A DNA stretch of 54,704 bases from a virus, in the IMG/VR virus record IMGVR_UViG_3300047578_000001, positions 1 through 54,704 of that record; one strand, 5' to 3'. The first letter of the stretch is position 1; each line of letters opens with the position of its first letter. The position numbers and the translations under genes are program-made. This document shows positions 21,915 to 29,880 of the stretch, piece after piece. The notes beneath the pieces were generated by a model. It was not told the origin of the DNA. It saw only the letters and a list, made by a program, of their open reading frames with translations, and made no database searches.

Positions 21915-22422
21915 TGACCCATTGCCTGGGCACGACATGTATCGGGGATGGCTTGCTATTCCCTACCTCAGGTGGAGTCCTGGTCAGGGCTGGTGTGTTA
22001 TCACCATGCGATTTAGGTGCTTGGAAGACCACGACCATGCCAAACATGGTAAGTACATGGCGCACCCCGGAAGCCAAGTCCATATCTACAACACACTGTC
22101 GGTGTTGCGGAGCAACGATGAGATATGCATTTGCGAAGGCGAGCTTGATGCTGTTTCGGCTGAGCTGATGGGTTTGCCGTCCGTGGGTATTCCAGGTCGG
22201 GAGAACTGGAAGTCACACTTCCACAGGATGTTCAAGGGATACGAAAGGGTTTACATCCTGGCAGACGGAGACGAAGCAGGTCGGGATTTCGCTTTCGATG
22301 TAATGAAGACCCTTCCCAAGGGTCGTATCATCAACATGTCGGAAGGCCATGACGTGAACTCCACAATCCAGACGTTCGGTGTCAATTCGGTGCTCAAGAA
22401 GATGGGGAAGTCAATTGCCTGA
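21763..22422 (+). CDS. DNA primase, TOPRIM catalytic part (219 aa)
   Basis: Begins in the +1 frame inside the CHC2 gene, at TTG 21763 with AAGGAGGGG (21747-21755) 7 nt upstream, so it has its own initiation site. YHASLPGSRAEEYLASRGL, then the TOPRIM motifs ICEGELDAVSAELMGLPSVGIPG and ILADGDEAGRDFA are typical of phage primases. Makes RNA primers for the polymerase at 25462. The two subunits probably work together. Confidence 0.9.
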   Translation: MQKPSVTQKNFLMEATSLYHASLPGSRAEEYLASRGLEGPELKKFRLGVVDDPLPGHDMYRGWLAIPYLRWSPGQGWCVITMRFRCLEDHDHAKHGKYMAHPGSQVHIYNTLSVLRSNDEICICEGELDAVSAELMGLPSVGIPGRENWKSHFHRMFKGYERVYILADGDEAGRDFAFDVMKTLPKGRIINMSEGHDVNSTIQTFGVNSVLKKMGKSIA

Positions 22423-22429
22423 GGTAGTA

Positions 22430-22606
22430 ATGGAATCCCGGATGCTGGTCACCTTCGATTGGGGCAATGTCTACCTCTCGGTAGACCAGGCAGAAGAACT
22501 CCTGGAACAATTGCAGGACGCCCTGCCAGGAGGTCAGCTCATGAAGCATGTGGGTGGTTCGTTTGGTTTTGGCGCGCACAACGAAGAGGAGAACGACAAT
22601 GAGTGA
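22430..22606 (+). CDS. Hypothetical protein (58 aa)
   Basis: ATG 22430, five nt after GAGG. The block YLSVDQAEELLEQLQDAL is repeated in the next gene (YTLDQDQAEALLDLLADAL), so the two overlapping small genes are paralogs. Unknown function. Confidence 0.65.
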   Translation: MESRMLVTFDWGNVYLSVDQAEELLEQLQDALPGGQLMKHVGGSFGFGAHNEEENDNE

Positions 22607-22736
22607 CTACAGCATTGAAGTAACCAGGACTATCGCGGTCAGCATTGACTATGAAGAGTACACCCTGGATCAGGACCAGGCTGAGGCGCTGCTGGATCTA
22701 CTGGCAGATGCCCTTGGCAAGAAGGTCAGTACGTGA
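22599..22736 (+). CDS. Hypothetical protein, paralog of previous (45 aa)
   Basis: ATG within an 8-nt overlap with the previous gene. Shares the DQAE-LL-L--AL helix. Coupled to the exonuclease gene (GTGA). Confidence 0.65.
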   Translation: MSDYSIEVTRTIAVSIDYEEYTLDQDQAEALLDLLADALGKKVST

Positions 22737-23470
22737 GGATTCTGGTCCTGGACATCGAGACCAGTTACAACGTGGCCAATGTGTGGGGACTTTTCAAGCA
22801 GAATGTCTCCCTCAGTCAGTTGCAGGAAGTAAGCAGGGTTATCTGTTTTGGTGCCAAGTGGCACGGGGAGAAGAGGACCATGTTCTTCTCTGACTTCCAT
22901 GACGGCCATGCTGAGATGATCCAGAAGGCCCACGATCTGCTAGATCAAGCAGACGTGGTGGTTCACTACAACGGGACGTCGTTCGACATCCCGCACTTGC
23001 AGCGTGAGTTCTTGTTGGCAGGTCTGGGTCCGACCTCGTCCTTCCAGCAGATTGACCTGCTTCGGGTTGTGCGGAACAAGTTCAAGTTTGTTTCCAACAA
23101 GCTGGACCATGTATCACAACAGCTCGGGTTGTCGGGTAAGGCATCCCATGCTGGTTTCCAGTTGTGGGTCGACTGCTTGGCAGGTGATCCGAAGGCCTGG
23201 AAGTCCATGAAGAAGTACAACGTTCAAGACGTCGTGCTGACAGACGACCTGTATCTGCTTGTCAGGCCTTGGATCACGAACCATCCTAGTCATGCGTTGT
23301 ATGACGGGACTGCTGACGTGTGCCCGAACTGTGCAAGTACCGAACTCGTGCGTCGTGGGTTCAAGTACACCAACCTCGGGAAGTACCAGCAGTACAGGTG
23401 CTCTGGGTGTGGTGCTTGGAGTCGCAGTGGAAGGTCAGAACAACTAACCGACCTTCGGGGTTCGGCATAA
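22733..23470 (+). CDS. RNase H-like 3'-5' exonuclease with zinc ribbon (245 aa)
   Basis: DEDD-type fold: ILVLDIETS (Asp/Glu of motif I), VVHYNGTSFDIPHLQ (motif II) and YNVQDVVLTDDLYLL (motif III), matching the predicted 3'-5' exonucleases of the RNase_H_2 family. A C-terminal zinc ribbon CPNC ... CSGC is added. Probably processes nucleic acid ends during replication. GTG start. Confidence 0.82.
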   Translation: MRILVLDIETSYNVANVWGLFKQNVSLSQLQEVSRVICFGAKWHGEKRTMFFSDFHDGHAEMIQKAHDLLDQADVVVHYNGTSFDIPHLQREFLLAGLGPTSSFQQIDLLRVVRNKFKFVSNKLDHVSQQLGLSGKASHAGFQLWVDCLAGDPKAWKSMKKYNVQDVVLTDDLYLLVRPWITNHPSHALYDGTADVCPNCASTELVRRGFKYTNLGKYQQYRCSGCGAWSRSGRSEQLTDLRGSA

Positions 23471-23482
23471 GCAAGGAGCACA

Positions 23483-24091
23483 ATGAACAACGACGACATT
23501 CCGGAGGATTTCTACAGGGCCGTGGAACGAGCGGCTCGCAACACGGCGGAAAAGTGGCCGTTGGAAGAGTGGGAAGACCTGAGTCAAGACATTTGGGTAA
23601 GGATGCTGGAAACTCCTAGCACACTAGAAAAGTGCTTGACCTCGGATAATCCAGCACCCATGCTGTCTAAGATGTCAGGCCAGATCGCCACCGAGAATCA
23701 GTTGAAGAGGAACCTCTTTCAAGGAAAGAATCCATACAGTCCAATTCAGGTCAGGTCCATGCTGGATGCGGGGATCTTGAAGGACTACAACGTGGCCACC
23801 GTAAGCGAGTCTCACGACATCTCTTACGGTATGTTGGATCTGAAGAAGGTAAACGACGATTATTTTCAGATCGTTGTGCGTAAGTACAGGGATGATCTTC
23901 AAGTAACAGACACGAAGAAGGTAACACGCAGCATCGACAAACTGACGGACCTGATGAACATCACAGTCCTGAAGGCACCAAAGTATTACGACGGTCATGG
24001 CGGTAGAAAAGCAATGTCCAATAGCGCAGCACAGAGTGCGAAGTCGTTTGACTGGCAAGGCGACGTGTCAGACGGCTACGGGAGGCGGTAG
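23483..24091 (+). CDS. Possible sigma-factor-like protein (202 aa)
   Basis: N-terminal half resembles sigma region 2 of ECF type: EEWEDLSQDIWVRMLE followed by SKMSGQIATENQLKR. No clear region 4 is seen; the C-terminus is basic and disordered. If real it could redirect host RNA polymerase to late promoters. ATG 23483 after AAGGAG. Confidence in the sigma assignment is modest. Confidence 0.6.
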   Translation: MNNDDIPEDFYRAVERAARNTAEKWPLEEWEDLSQDIWVRMLETPSTLEKCLTSDNPAPMLSKMSGQIATENQLKRNLFQGKNPYSPIQVRSMLDAGILKDYNVATVSESHDISYGMLDLKKVNDDYFQIVVRKYRDDLQVTDTKKVTRSIDKLTDLMNITVLKAPKYYDGHGGRKAMSNSAAQSAKSFDWQGDVSDGYGRR

Positions 24092-24165
24092 TGGCAGATC
24101 CCGTAGTACAGACCGAAGAAGAGTTCCACAAGAAGCATGTACATGTAGAACCCACCAAGAAGTAA
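24091..24165 (+). CDS. Micro-protein (24 aa)
   Basis: GTG overlaps the previous stop (TAGTG). Charged, His/Lys-rich end (HKKHVHVEPTKK). May be a coupling peptide only. Confidence 0.4.
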   Translation: MADPVVQTEEEFHKKHVHVEPTKK

Positions 24166-24178
24166 GGAAGTTAAAACA

Positions 24179-24727
24179 ATGGCAGTCGCAAAGAAGACGA
24201 AGACCGACCCGTTCGAGACCGACCCTTTTGAGACCGCGCCTGAGGGGAACGACACCCCTGGGGATGAGGCGCAGGCTGATATCGATTCTCAGGGCGTGAT
24301 CCGCCCGAAGGAGAAGTCGGTTGTTGTGGTGCCCTCTCCAGAGGGCCATGTGACGGTAACCCTCAAGGGTGGTGTTGGGTTCAACGCTCCGTGGGTTGTG
24401 ATCCACGGTAAGGATGTGGGTGATGCTCTGGATCAGATCAACGACCCCCAGATCACGGACCTCCTTGAGAGGGCTCAGAAGGCCTCTGCGTACTTCGCAG
24501 ACAAGGCCCCTGTCGTGACCCCTACCCAGCCGCAGGGAGGCTCTCAGATCCAGTCTGGGCAGCCCGCTGCGTCGGCTGCTGGACAGGGTGGTGTGGTAAA
24601 GACGTGCCCTCACGGTCAGATGGTGGCTAAGTCGGGTGTGAGTGCGTCTGGTAAGGCCTGGAGCGGGTTCTTCTGCCCGACTCCTCGGGACACTCCCGGA
24701 CAGTGCAAGCCACAATTCGACAGGTAA
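24179..24727 (+). CDS. Probable nucleic-acid-binding protein near polymerase (182 aa)
   Basis: Charged N-terminus with a duplicated DPFET unit, central domain VTVTLKGGVGFNAPWVVIHG, Gln/Gly-rich linker, and a C-terminal zinc ribbon (CPHGQM ... FFCPTP ... CKPQF). Proteins of this type sit next to DNA polymerase in actinobacteriophages and may act as single-strand-binding or zinc-ribbon accessory factors; this role is inferred. ATG 24179 after AAGGAAG. Confidence 0.65.
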   Translation: MAVAKKTKTDPFETDPFETAPEGNDTPGDEAQADIDSQGVIRPKEKSVVVVPSPEGHVTVTLKGGVGFNAPWVVIHGKDVGDALDQINDPQITDLLERAQKASAYFADKAPVVTPTQPQGGSQIQSGQPAASAAGQGGVVKTCPHGQMVAKSGVSASGKAWSGFFCPTPRDTPGQCKPQFDR

Positions 24728-24733
24728 TTCGTT

Positions 24734-24757
24734 GAGGGGGTCCTTCGGGACCCCCTC
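24734..24757 (+). terminator. UUCG-capped 10-bp hairpin
   Basis: GAGGGGGTCC-TTCG-GGACCCCCTC, perfect, followed by CTCTT. Separates the zinc-ribbon gene from the glycosyltransferase gene. Probably a partial terminator. Confidence 0.55.
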
Positions 24758-24771
24758 CTCTTAGGAGAAAC

Positions 24772-25446
24772 ATGAGAGAAAACATCAGTGTTCTGATTCC
24801 GTGGCGGGGAGGTGATCCCCAAAGAGAAAGAGTGTGGAACTTCGTCAAATCCGAGTGGGAAAAGACCGGAGTTGAGTTGTGTGTGGGTGTTGACGATCCG
24901 GGAGGTCCGTTCAACTGTTCTCGTGCGCTGAACCGCGCGTTCAGGATGTCCACCAAACCGATCATCATGCAGTTTGGTGCTGATTGCCTGCCCAGCACTG
25001 CGGCGATCGACCTGGCTTACACCATGCTTGTCCACGACTTGGAGTTGAACTGGATTCCGTTGTTCGACAGGACGGACTACTACAACGAGTTTGCCACAAA
25101 CGAAATCCTTCGTGGTATTCCCCGGATTATTTGCACAACAGATCCTAATCTGGCAGTGCCATTCCAGACTGGTGTATTGGCCATGACTCGTGAGGCCTTC
25201 CTGGAAACCGGCGGGTCCGACGAACGCTTCGAGGGGTGGGGCGCGGAGGATTCCGCATTCAGGATGTGCTTGTGGCGGTTGAATGGCGGTGGAACACCAC
25301 TGCCCTTCACCCTCCGGTGCCTGTGGCACAACAACGAACACCGTGTGTTGGGAGAAGAAAACCTGACGTTGTGCCAGGAGTATGAGCGAATCGAAACCCG
25401 AGAAGACATGCTCCTGTACATCGATCAGAGAGGCCACTACGTATAG
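24772..25446 (+). CDS. GT-A (family 2 type) glycosyltransferase (224 aa)
   Basis: VLIPWRGGDPQRERVW start, NCSRALNRAF, FGADCLPS (a DxD-like metal site, here GADC) and the acceptor-side VLAMTREAFLETGGSDERFEGWGAEDSAF, a signature of polypeptide GalNAc-transferase-like GT2 proteins. Likely transfers a sugar to a phage protein or host envelope component. ATG 24772 after TAGGAG. A second, unrelated glycosyltransferase lies in the head cassette at 41398. Confidence 0.82.
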   Translation: MRENISVLIPWRGGDPQRERVWNFVKSEWEKTGVELCVGVDDPGGPFNCSRALNRAFRMSTKPIIMQFGADCLPSTAAIDLAYTMLVHDLELNWIPLFDRTDYYNEFATNEILRGIPRIICTTDPNLAVPFQTGVLAMTREAFLETGGSDERFEGWGAEDSAFRMCLWRLNGGGTPLPFTLRCLWHNNEHRVLGEENLTLCQEYERIETREDMLLYIDQRGHYV

Positions 25447-25461
25447 GAAAGACGGGATGGA

Positions 25462-27270
25462 ATGCAGACATGGACACTTCATGTTCAAGGTGATCCGGTT
25501 CGGGTTCACCGAGTCGAGTCGTACGAAGACCTGGAACTGTTTAAGGAATTTGTTCGGAAGAACCTCCGTGTCTTGGCGTTTGATACGGAGACCACAGGGC
25601 TCGATATTTACTCCCGAGGATACCGCCTTCGCCTAGTCCAGTTCGGTAACCAACACGAAGCGTGGGTGTTGCCGGTTGAGCTAGGCGGTGACTACATCAC
25701 CGTAACGATCCAAACCCTGATGGCTGTGGACAAGATCGTGGGTAAGAACCTTGCGTTCGACTTCAAGGTTGTCGATAGGTGTTTGGGTATTCCGATGGAG
25801 AAGCTCTGGCCCAAGGCGGTAGACACCGAGATCCAGGCCAAGCTGATCGACCCTCGGGACAAGCTCAAGGGTGGTATTGGTGTCTCGTTGGAAGACCTGG
25901 TACGCCATTACCTAGACGAGGACTTGGCAGACAATGTCAAGGGTTTGATGACCACCCTTGCCAAGGAGTACAAGACCACCAAGGCCAAGATATTCGAGAA
26001 GATCGACCTGGATCATCCTCTGTACAACATCTATGCGGGGATGGACACCATCTTCCCGGCTAGGTTGGTAGGTATTCAGAGGAAGTTGATTCCGGCTTCT
26101 GCCGTGCAACTCGTGCACTTCGAGCACGAAATTGCAGAGGTGTGTACCTACATGGACCGAGAAGGATTCCTTCTTGATGTGGAGTACACACAGAATCTGT
26201 CGATGGAACTTCACGAAGACGAGGAGAAGTACTCGGATATCGCAGCTCGGTTCGGCTGCGAGAATGTCAACTCTACCGATCAGGTAGCCGAGGTTCTCCT
26301 GAGTCGTGGGGTTGTCCTCAAGGACAGGACTCCTACAGGTAAGCTCCAGGTGTCCAAGACAATTCTGGATAAGCTCGTGAAGGAAAACGACGAGTTTGCC
26401 ATTGCTGTCCAGAAGGCTAAGAAGGCGAGGAAGTGGCGTACCACATGGGTTGATGGATTCCTGAACAACATGGACTCCAACGGTAGGTGTCACGCATCGA
26501 TCAACACACTCCAGGCTCGGACTGGACGTATGTCGATCACGGGTATCCCGGCTCAGACGCTCCCTGCGTCTGACTACACCATCCGTAAGTGCTTTGTTGC
26601 GGAACCCGGACACCGCATCGTGAGTGTCGACTACAAGGGTCAGGAACTTCGTGTTCTGGCAGCCCTGAGTGGTGACAAGACCATGATTGATGCGTTCAAG
26701 CACGACCTGAACCTTCACCTCCTGACTGCACAGGCAGCATTCGGGGATCATGTCTTGAAAGACACCAAGGAGTACAAGGCGGGCAAGATCACCAACTTTG
26801 CCCGCGTCTTTGGTGGTGGTGCCAAGGTTGTTGCAGAACAAACCGGGCTCACCTTCATGCAGGCCAAGAAGGTGGTCGAGGCATTCGACAAGAGGTACCC
26901 TGGTGTAACCAGGTATGCCGACGAGTTGTCTGTATTGTCCCAACGAGATGGATACATCACAACCCACTTCGGGCGACGCCTTCCTGTGGACCACCACAGG
27001 GCCTACAGCGCTCTCAACTACATGGTGCAGAGTTCGAGTAGGGACATCACGTGTCGTGGCATCCTGAGGGCATACAGGGCTGGTTTTGGGCCGTATATGC
27101 GCCTACCTGTCCACGACGAGATCCTGATGTCCATGCCCGAAGCACGGGCAGAGTGGGGAGCACAAGAAGTAGCACGACACATGAGTGAAACCCTGGGTCC
27201 GGTCTTCATCGACACGGATGCCGAGGTTGGTCGTCGCTCGTGGGGCAGTTTGTACGCGGACGTTAACTAG
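25462..27270 (+). CDS. DNA polymerase I, family A (602 aa)
   Basis: Replicative polymerase. N-terminal 3'-5' exonuclease: LAFDTETTGLD (Asp41, Glu43), NLAFDFK and YAGMDTIF. Polymerase: TGRMSITGIPAQTLP; motif A VSVDYKGQELR with Asp390 (usual DYSQIELR altered); motif B GKITNFARVFGGG, keeping the conserved Lys and Phe; motif C PVHDEI with Asp552. No 5'-nuclease domain, as in T7-like and many actinobacteriophage enzymes. ATG 25462 starts close after GACGGGATGG, with a weak ribosome site. Confidence 0.95.
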   Translation: MQTWTLHVQGDPVRVHRVESYEDLELFKEFVRKNLRVLAFDTETTGLDIYSRGYRLRLVQFGNQHEAWVLPVELGGDYITVTIQTLMAVDKIVGKNLAFDFKVVDRCLGIPMEKLWPKAVDTEIQAKLIDPRDKLKGGIGVSLEDLVRHYLDEDLADNVKGLMTTLAKEYKTTKAKIFEKIDLDHPLYNIYAGMDTIFPARLVGIQRKLIPASAVQLVHFEHEIAEVCTYMDREGFLLDVEYTQNLSMELHEDEEKYSDIAARFGCENVNSTDQVAEVLLSRGVVLKDRTPTGKLQVSKTILDKLVKENDEFAIAVQKAKKARKWRTTWVDGFLNNMDSNGRCHASINTLQARTGRMSITGIPAQTLPASDYTIRKCFVAEPGHRIVSVDYKGQELRVLAALSGDKTMIDAFKHDLNLHLLTAQAAFGDHVLKDTKEYKAGKITNFARVFGGGAKVVAEQTGLTFMQAKKVVEAFDKRYPGVTRYADELSVLSQRDGYITTHFGRRLPVDHHRAYSALNYMVQSSSRDITCRGILRAYRAGFGPYMRLPVHDEILMSMPEARAEWGAQEVARHMSETLGPVFIDTDAEVGRRSWGSLYADVN

Positions 27271-27277
27271 ACGGGAT

Positions 27278-27308
27278 GGCCCCGCAAGGGGCCTCCCCTG
27301 AAGGGGAG
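27278..27308 (+). other. Two tandem tetraloop hairpins
   Basis: GGCCCC-GCAA-GGGGCC (27278-27293) is followed directly by CTCCCC-TGAA-GGGGAG (27293-27308). The second includes GGGGAG, the ribosome site of gene 27313, so it can hide it. GNRA-type loop in the first. Confidence 0.6.
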
Positions 27309-27312
27309 AATA

Positions 27313-27462
27313 ATGCCGTACCCAAGCCTATACGAATTTCATATTGCTATCAGTGAGGCGGACAGAAACCACACTGCATGGAAGTCAGCAGGAAACGAGG
27401 AGGACTTCAAGGAAGCCCTTCTTCAATATCTTCGGGCACTCGCCCTCAAGCCCAACCGATAA
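27313..27462 (+). CDS. Small hypothetical protein (49 aa)
   Basis: ATG 27313 follows GGGGAG inside a hairpin. Helical protein (EADRNHTAWKSAG ... EALLQYLRALALK). Unknown function. Confidence 0.6.
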   Translation: MPYPSLYEFHIAISEADRNHTAWKSAGNEEDFKEALLQYLRALALKPNR

Positions 27463-27473
27463 AGGAGAACACA

Positions 27474-27692
27474 ATGAGTGACGTCAAGACCCTGAACGAG
27501 TACATCAACAGCTTCCCGATCATCGGGGCCAACATCGCAGACGGTTTGGAAGAATTGCTGGACGAGTTGGAAACCCACAATCCCCACCAGAAGAACACCT
27601 TGGCTACCAACATCATCATCCAAGCAGCACAGCTCCAGGCTTTGCAGGCTATTGCGATTGGTATTGCCAACCTCGCACAGAAGGAGAGCTGA
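27474..27692 (+). CDS. Small helical protein (72 aa)
   Basis: ATG 27474 after AAAGGAGAA. Entirely helical, hydrophobic C-terminal helix (LQALQAIAIGIANLA) but not a typical membrane segment. Unknown function. Confidence 0.65.
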   Translation: MSDVKTLNEYINSFPIIGANIADGLEELLDELETHNPHQKNTLATNIIIQAAQLQALQAIAIGIANLAQKES

Positions 27693-27693
27693 C

Positions 27694-28053
27694 ATGGGAT
27701 ACGACAACCCGGATCTGTACTACCAGCCCGAAGCTTTTGGTATCACGACCATCGGTGAAGTGTCTTGGCATGAAGAGTCTTACGAGTTCGACTTCACCGT
27801 TGTGTGGCAGTCCAAGGAAGACCCTAAGTTGTTCTACTGGGCACGTGATTCTGGTTGTTCTTGCCCTTCGCCCTTCGAGGATTACACGTCCTTGGATCAT
27901 GATGGCGTGGAGAAGGGAACCAGGCAGGAAGTGTGCAAGGCGCTGTTTGAGGAGCTGGACCACGTCAAGAAGGTAAACGAAAGCTACTCGTGGCGTACGT
28001 ATGACCCCTCAGATTCCGTGCTTGAACTAGTAGGAAAGCTGGTGCGACTGTGA
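27694..28053 (+). CDS. Conserved phage protein, DSGCSCPSPFED type (119 aa)
   Basis: MGYDNPDLYYQPEAFG and DSGCSCPSPFED are signatures of a family I recognise from many actinobacteriophages. Function unknown. ATG 27694 after AAGGAGA; overlaps the next gene by GTGA. Confidence 0.8.
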   Translation: MGYDNPDLYYQPEAFGITTIGEVSWHEESYEFDFTVVWQSKEDPKLFYWARDSGCSCPSPFEDYTSLDHDGVEKGTRQEVCKALFEELDHVKKVNESYSWRTYDPSDSVLELVGKLVRL

Positions 28054-28370
28054 GCTACATCGAATACAGTTCCAACAACTCTGGTGGGGGATGGTGGTTG
28101 TCCGACCAGAACTGGAAGGACCTGGAGACCGCAGGCTGGAAGGTTCAGTGGGCAAAGGACATGGAAGACGGTATCTTCCACACCAAGGGTGAAGACAGGT
28201 GGCTTGGCGCACTGGCATACAAAGCAACCCGCGAGGGTTTGTCTTACCGCATGGCCGTAGCCGAGTGGGAAGACGTCACGGGCATGTCGGCATATGATGA
28301 AGGTTGTGGCTGTTGTGGACAGCCTCACAGTTTCTCCGAATACGATGACGAAGGGGAGTGGATCGGTTGA
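28050..28370 (+). CDS. Conserved phage protein, EYSSNNSGGGWW type (106 aa)
   Basis: N-terminal YIEYSSNNSGGGWWL is a signature of another common actinobacteriophage family, often next to the preceding one. The C-terminus has CGCCGQPH, a possible metal site. Coupled to both neighbours. Confidence 0.8.
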   Translation: MSYIEYSSNNSGGGWWLSDQNWKDLETAGWKVQWAKDMEDGIFHTKGEDRWLGALAYKATREGLSYRMAVAEWEDVTGMSAYDEGCGCCGQPHSFSEYDDEGEWIG

Positions 28371-28927
28371 GCATCGACTTCATCAAATGGGATTCAACTC
28401 CCAGGTTCCACAAGTACCTGACCATCACCGAGAAGATTGATGGTACCAACGCGTGTATCCGTATCCTGGATGGGGAACTCACGACCCAGTCACGTAAGCG
28501 ACTGATCACCCCAGACGACGACAACTTCGGGTTTGCCAGGTGGGCCTACGAGAACGCGGGGGCTCTGACGGATGTGTTGGGCTACGGAGTTCACTTCGGT
28601 GAGTGGTTCGGCGAAGGTATCCAGAAGAACCCCCTCGGCATTGAGGGCAAGAGGTTCGCCCACTTCTCTCCGTGGAAGTTCAACGACGTAGAGAAGGAGC
28701 GTATCGAGAACTCGGGGCTGGTCGAGTTCGTTCCGGTCCTCTTCGAGGGTCAGGCGGATTACAACACCATTCCTACGGTTATCAACAACCTGATGGCTTT
28801 CCACTCCTATGTTCCCGGAGCCAAGTGGGATGCCAAGGCTGAGGGGATCATCGTCTGGCACCGCGAGACCCAGCAGAAGTATAAGATTCTTCTGGAGAAC
28901 GATTCGGTTCATAAGGGGGAGCAGTGA
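28367..28927 (+). CDS. Second RNA ligase, Rnl2/small-ligase type (186 aa)
   Basis: Nucleotidyltransferase core without a C-terminal domain: motif I EKIDGTNA with Lys23 as probable AMP-accepting residue, SRKRLI (motif Ia), FGEWFG (motif III), AEGIIVW (motif IV) and KYKIL (motif V). TTG 28367 (spacing 10 from AAGGGGAG) is preferred over GTG 28358, giving the usual MSxxFIKWxSTPR start. A second ligase beside the Rnl1 type at 14588 suggests two different RNA substrates. Confidence 0.88.
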   Translation: MSIDFIKWDSTPRFHKYLTITEKIDGTNACIRILDGELTTQSRKRLITPDDDNFGFARWAYENAGALTDVLGYGVHFGEWFGEGIQKNPLGIEGKRFAHFSPWKFNDVEKERIENSGLVEFVPVLFEGQADYNTIPTVINNLMAFHSYVPGAKWDAKAEGIIVWHRETQQKYKILLENDSVHKGEQ

Positions 28928-29193
28928 ACATCAACGTAACCACTAGTGGTGGTTCTTCACAGGTTGCTGTCGGTTCCAGTAACGTGACTCAGGTCCAGAC
29001 AACCAACCCCTTCGACGAGGATCTGAAGAGGTACGTCGAGTTTCTTTGTGATAATGCTGTAGAAGACATCGAGAATTCTACGGTGTGGGAGATGGCCGAA
29101 CAGTTCTTCGGCCATGACCTGGAAGACACGGAACTTGAGCACGTATTCAAGCTCCTACGAGCAGCCAAGGTTGAGGTGACCGTGACGTGGTGA
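28924..29193 (+). CDS. Hypothetical protein (89 aa)
   Basis: GTG coupled to the ligase stop. Ser/Thr/Val-rich flexible N-terminus, acidic helical C-terminal half. Unknown function. Confidence 0.65.
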   Translation: MNINVTTSGGSSQVAVGSSNVTQVQTTNPFDEDLKRYVEFLCDNAVEDIENSTVWEMAEQFFGHDLEDTELEHVFKLLRAAKVEVTVTW

Positions 29194-29375
29194 AGGTAGA
29201 TCGAGAAAAGCTGGTCATCTACTTCGACAAACCGGAGTCCTGGCGGGGAGTTGTCGACCTCCCCGCCGGGTTCGACCAGATGGAATACGATGAGCAGAAC
29301 GACATCGTCCAGGCTTTCGTAGAAGAGTTCGAACTGCGAAGGCCTACCGTGGATTACTGGGATTACATCGATTAG
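29190..29375 (+). CDS. Acidic hypothetical protein (61 aa)
   Basis: GTG coupled to the previous stop (GTGA). Strongly acidic, aromatic C-terminus (VDYWDYID). Unknown function. Confidence 0.6.
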   Translation: MKVDREKLVIYFDKPESWRGVVDLPAGFDQMEYDEQNDIVQAFVEEFELRRPTVDYWDYID

Positions 29376-29383
29376 GGAGTGTC

Positions 29384-29620
29384 GTGGAGTACTGGAGTTA
29401 CGTCTTGGCTATCTCCGGAGCACTCAACTACTTCCTGGTAATCAGGGGTAGGGTGTCCGGACTATGGTTGGGTCTTGCCAACCAGGTTGGATGGATTGCG
29501 TATGCCTTGACGACACACCAGTATGGTTTCTTCGTGACCGTGGCCTTGTTTGGTCCTATCAACATCTATGGGCTCAAGAAGCACTTCGAAAAGAAGGAGG
29601 ACAATGGGCAAGACCAATGA
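29384..29620 (+). CDS. Three-helix membrane protein, PnuC-like (78 aa)
   Basis: GTG 29384. Three hydrophobic helices with NYFLVIRGRVSGLWLGLANQ and WIAYALTTHQYGF resemble half-size relatives of PnuC vitamin transporters. Transport of a nucleoside or NAD precursor is possible but unproven. Basic C-terminus faces the cytoplasm. Confidence 0.6.
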   Translation: MEYWSYVLAISGALNYFLVIRGRVSGLWLGLANQVGWIAYALTTHQYGFFVTVALFGPINIYGLKKHFEKKEDNGQDQ

Positions 29621-29753
29621 CATGGGTAACTTCTACACCCACGGGCAAGAGAAGTGCCCCCATTGTAGCCAGTGCTTCCCCGAGAGGTGGATTTACAACC
29701 ACACGACAATCTGTGCAAGCAACCCAGAAAACCAGGAGGAGACAGATGACTGA
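29604..29753 (+). CDS. C2HC zinc-knuckle micro-protein (49 aa)
   Basis: CPHCSQCF, then YNHTTICASNP: the same CxxC...HxxxC-x-(S/D)NP pattern as genes 19674, 19825 and 29746. ATG 29604 after AAGGAGG; overlaps both neighbours. Confidence 0.7.
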   Translation: MGKTNDMGNFYTHGQEKCPHCSQCFPERWIYNHTTICASNPENQEETDD

Positions 29754-29880
29754 CATGGCTAGGTGTCAATACTGTAGTGGGCAGGTTCCGGATGCGATGA
29801 TCTCACACCACGAGGAGCACTGTTCCAGTAATCCGAACCGCGAGGAGTTCGGGTCCCGGTACGACGAGGAAACCTCATGA
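29746..29880 (+). CDS. C2HC zinc-knuckle micro-protein (44 aa)
   Basis: CQYCSGQVPD, then HHEEHCSSNPN. Tandem paralog of the preceding gene, started in the ATGACTGA overlap and coupled to the exonuclease gene (ATGA). Confidence 0.7.
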   Translation: MTDMARCQYCSGQVPDAMISHHEEHCSSNPNREEFGSRYDEETS

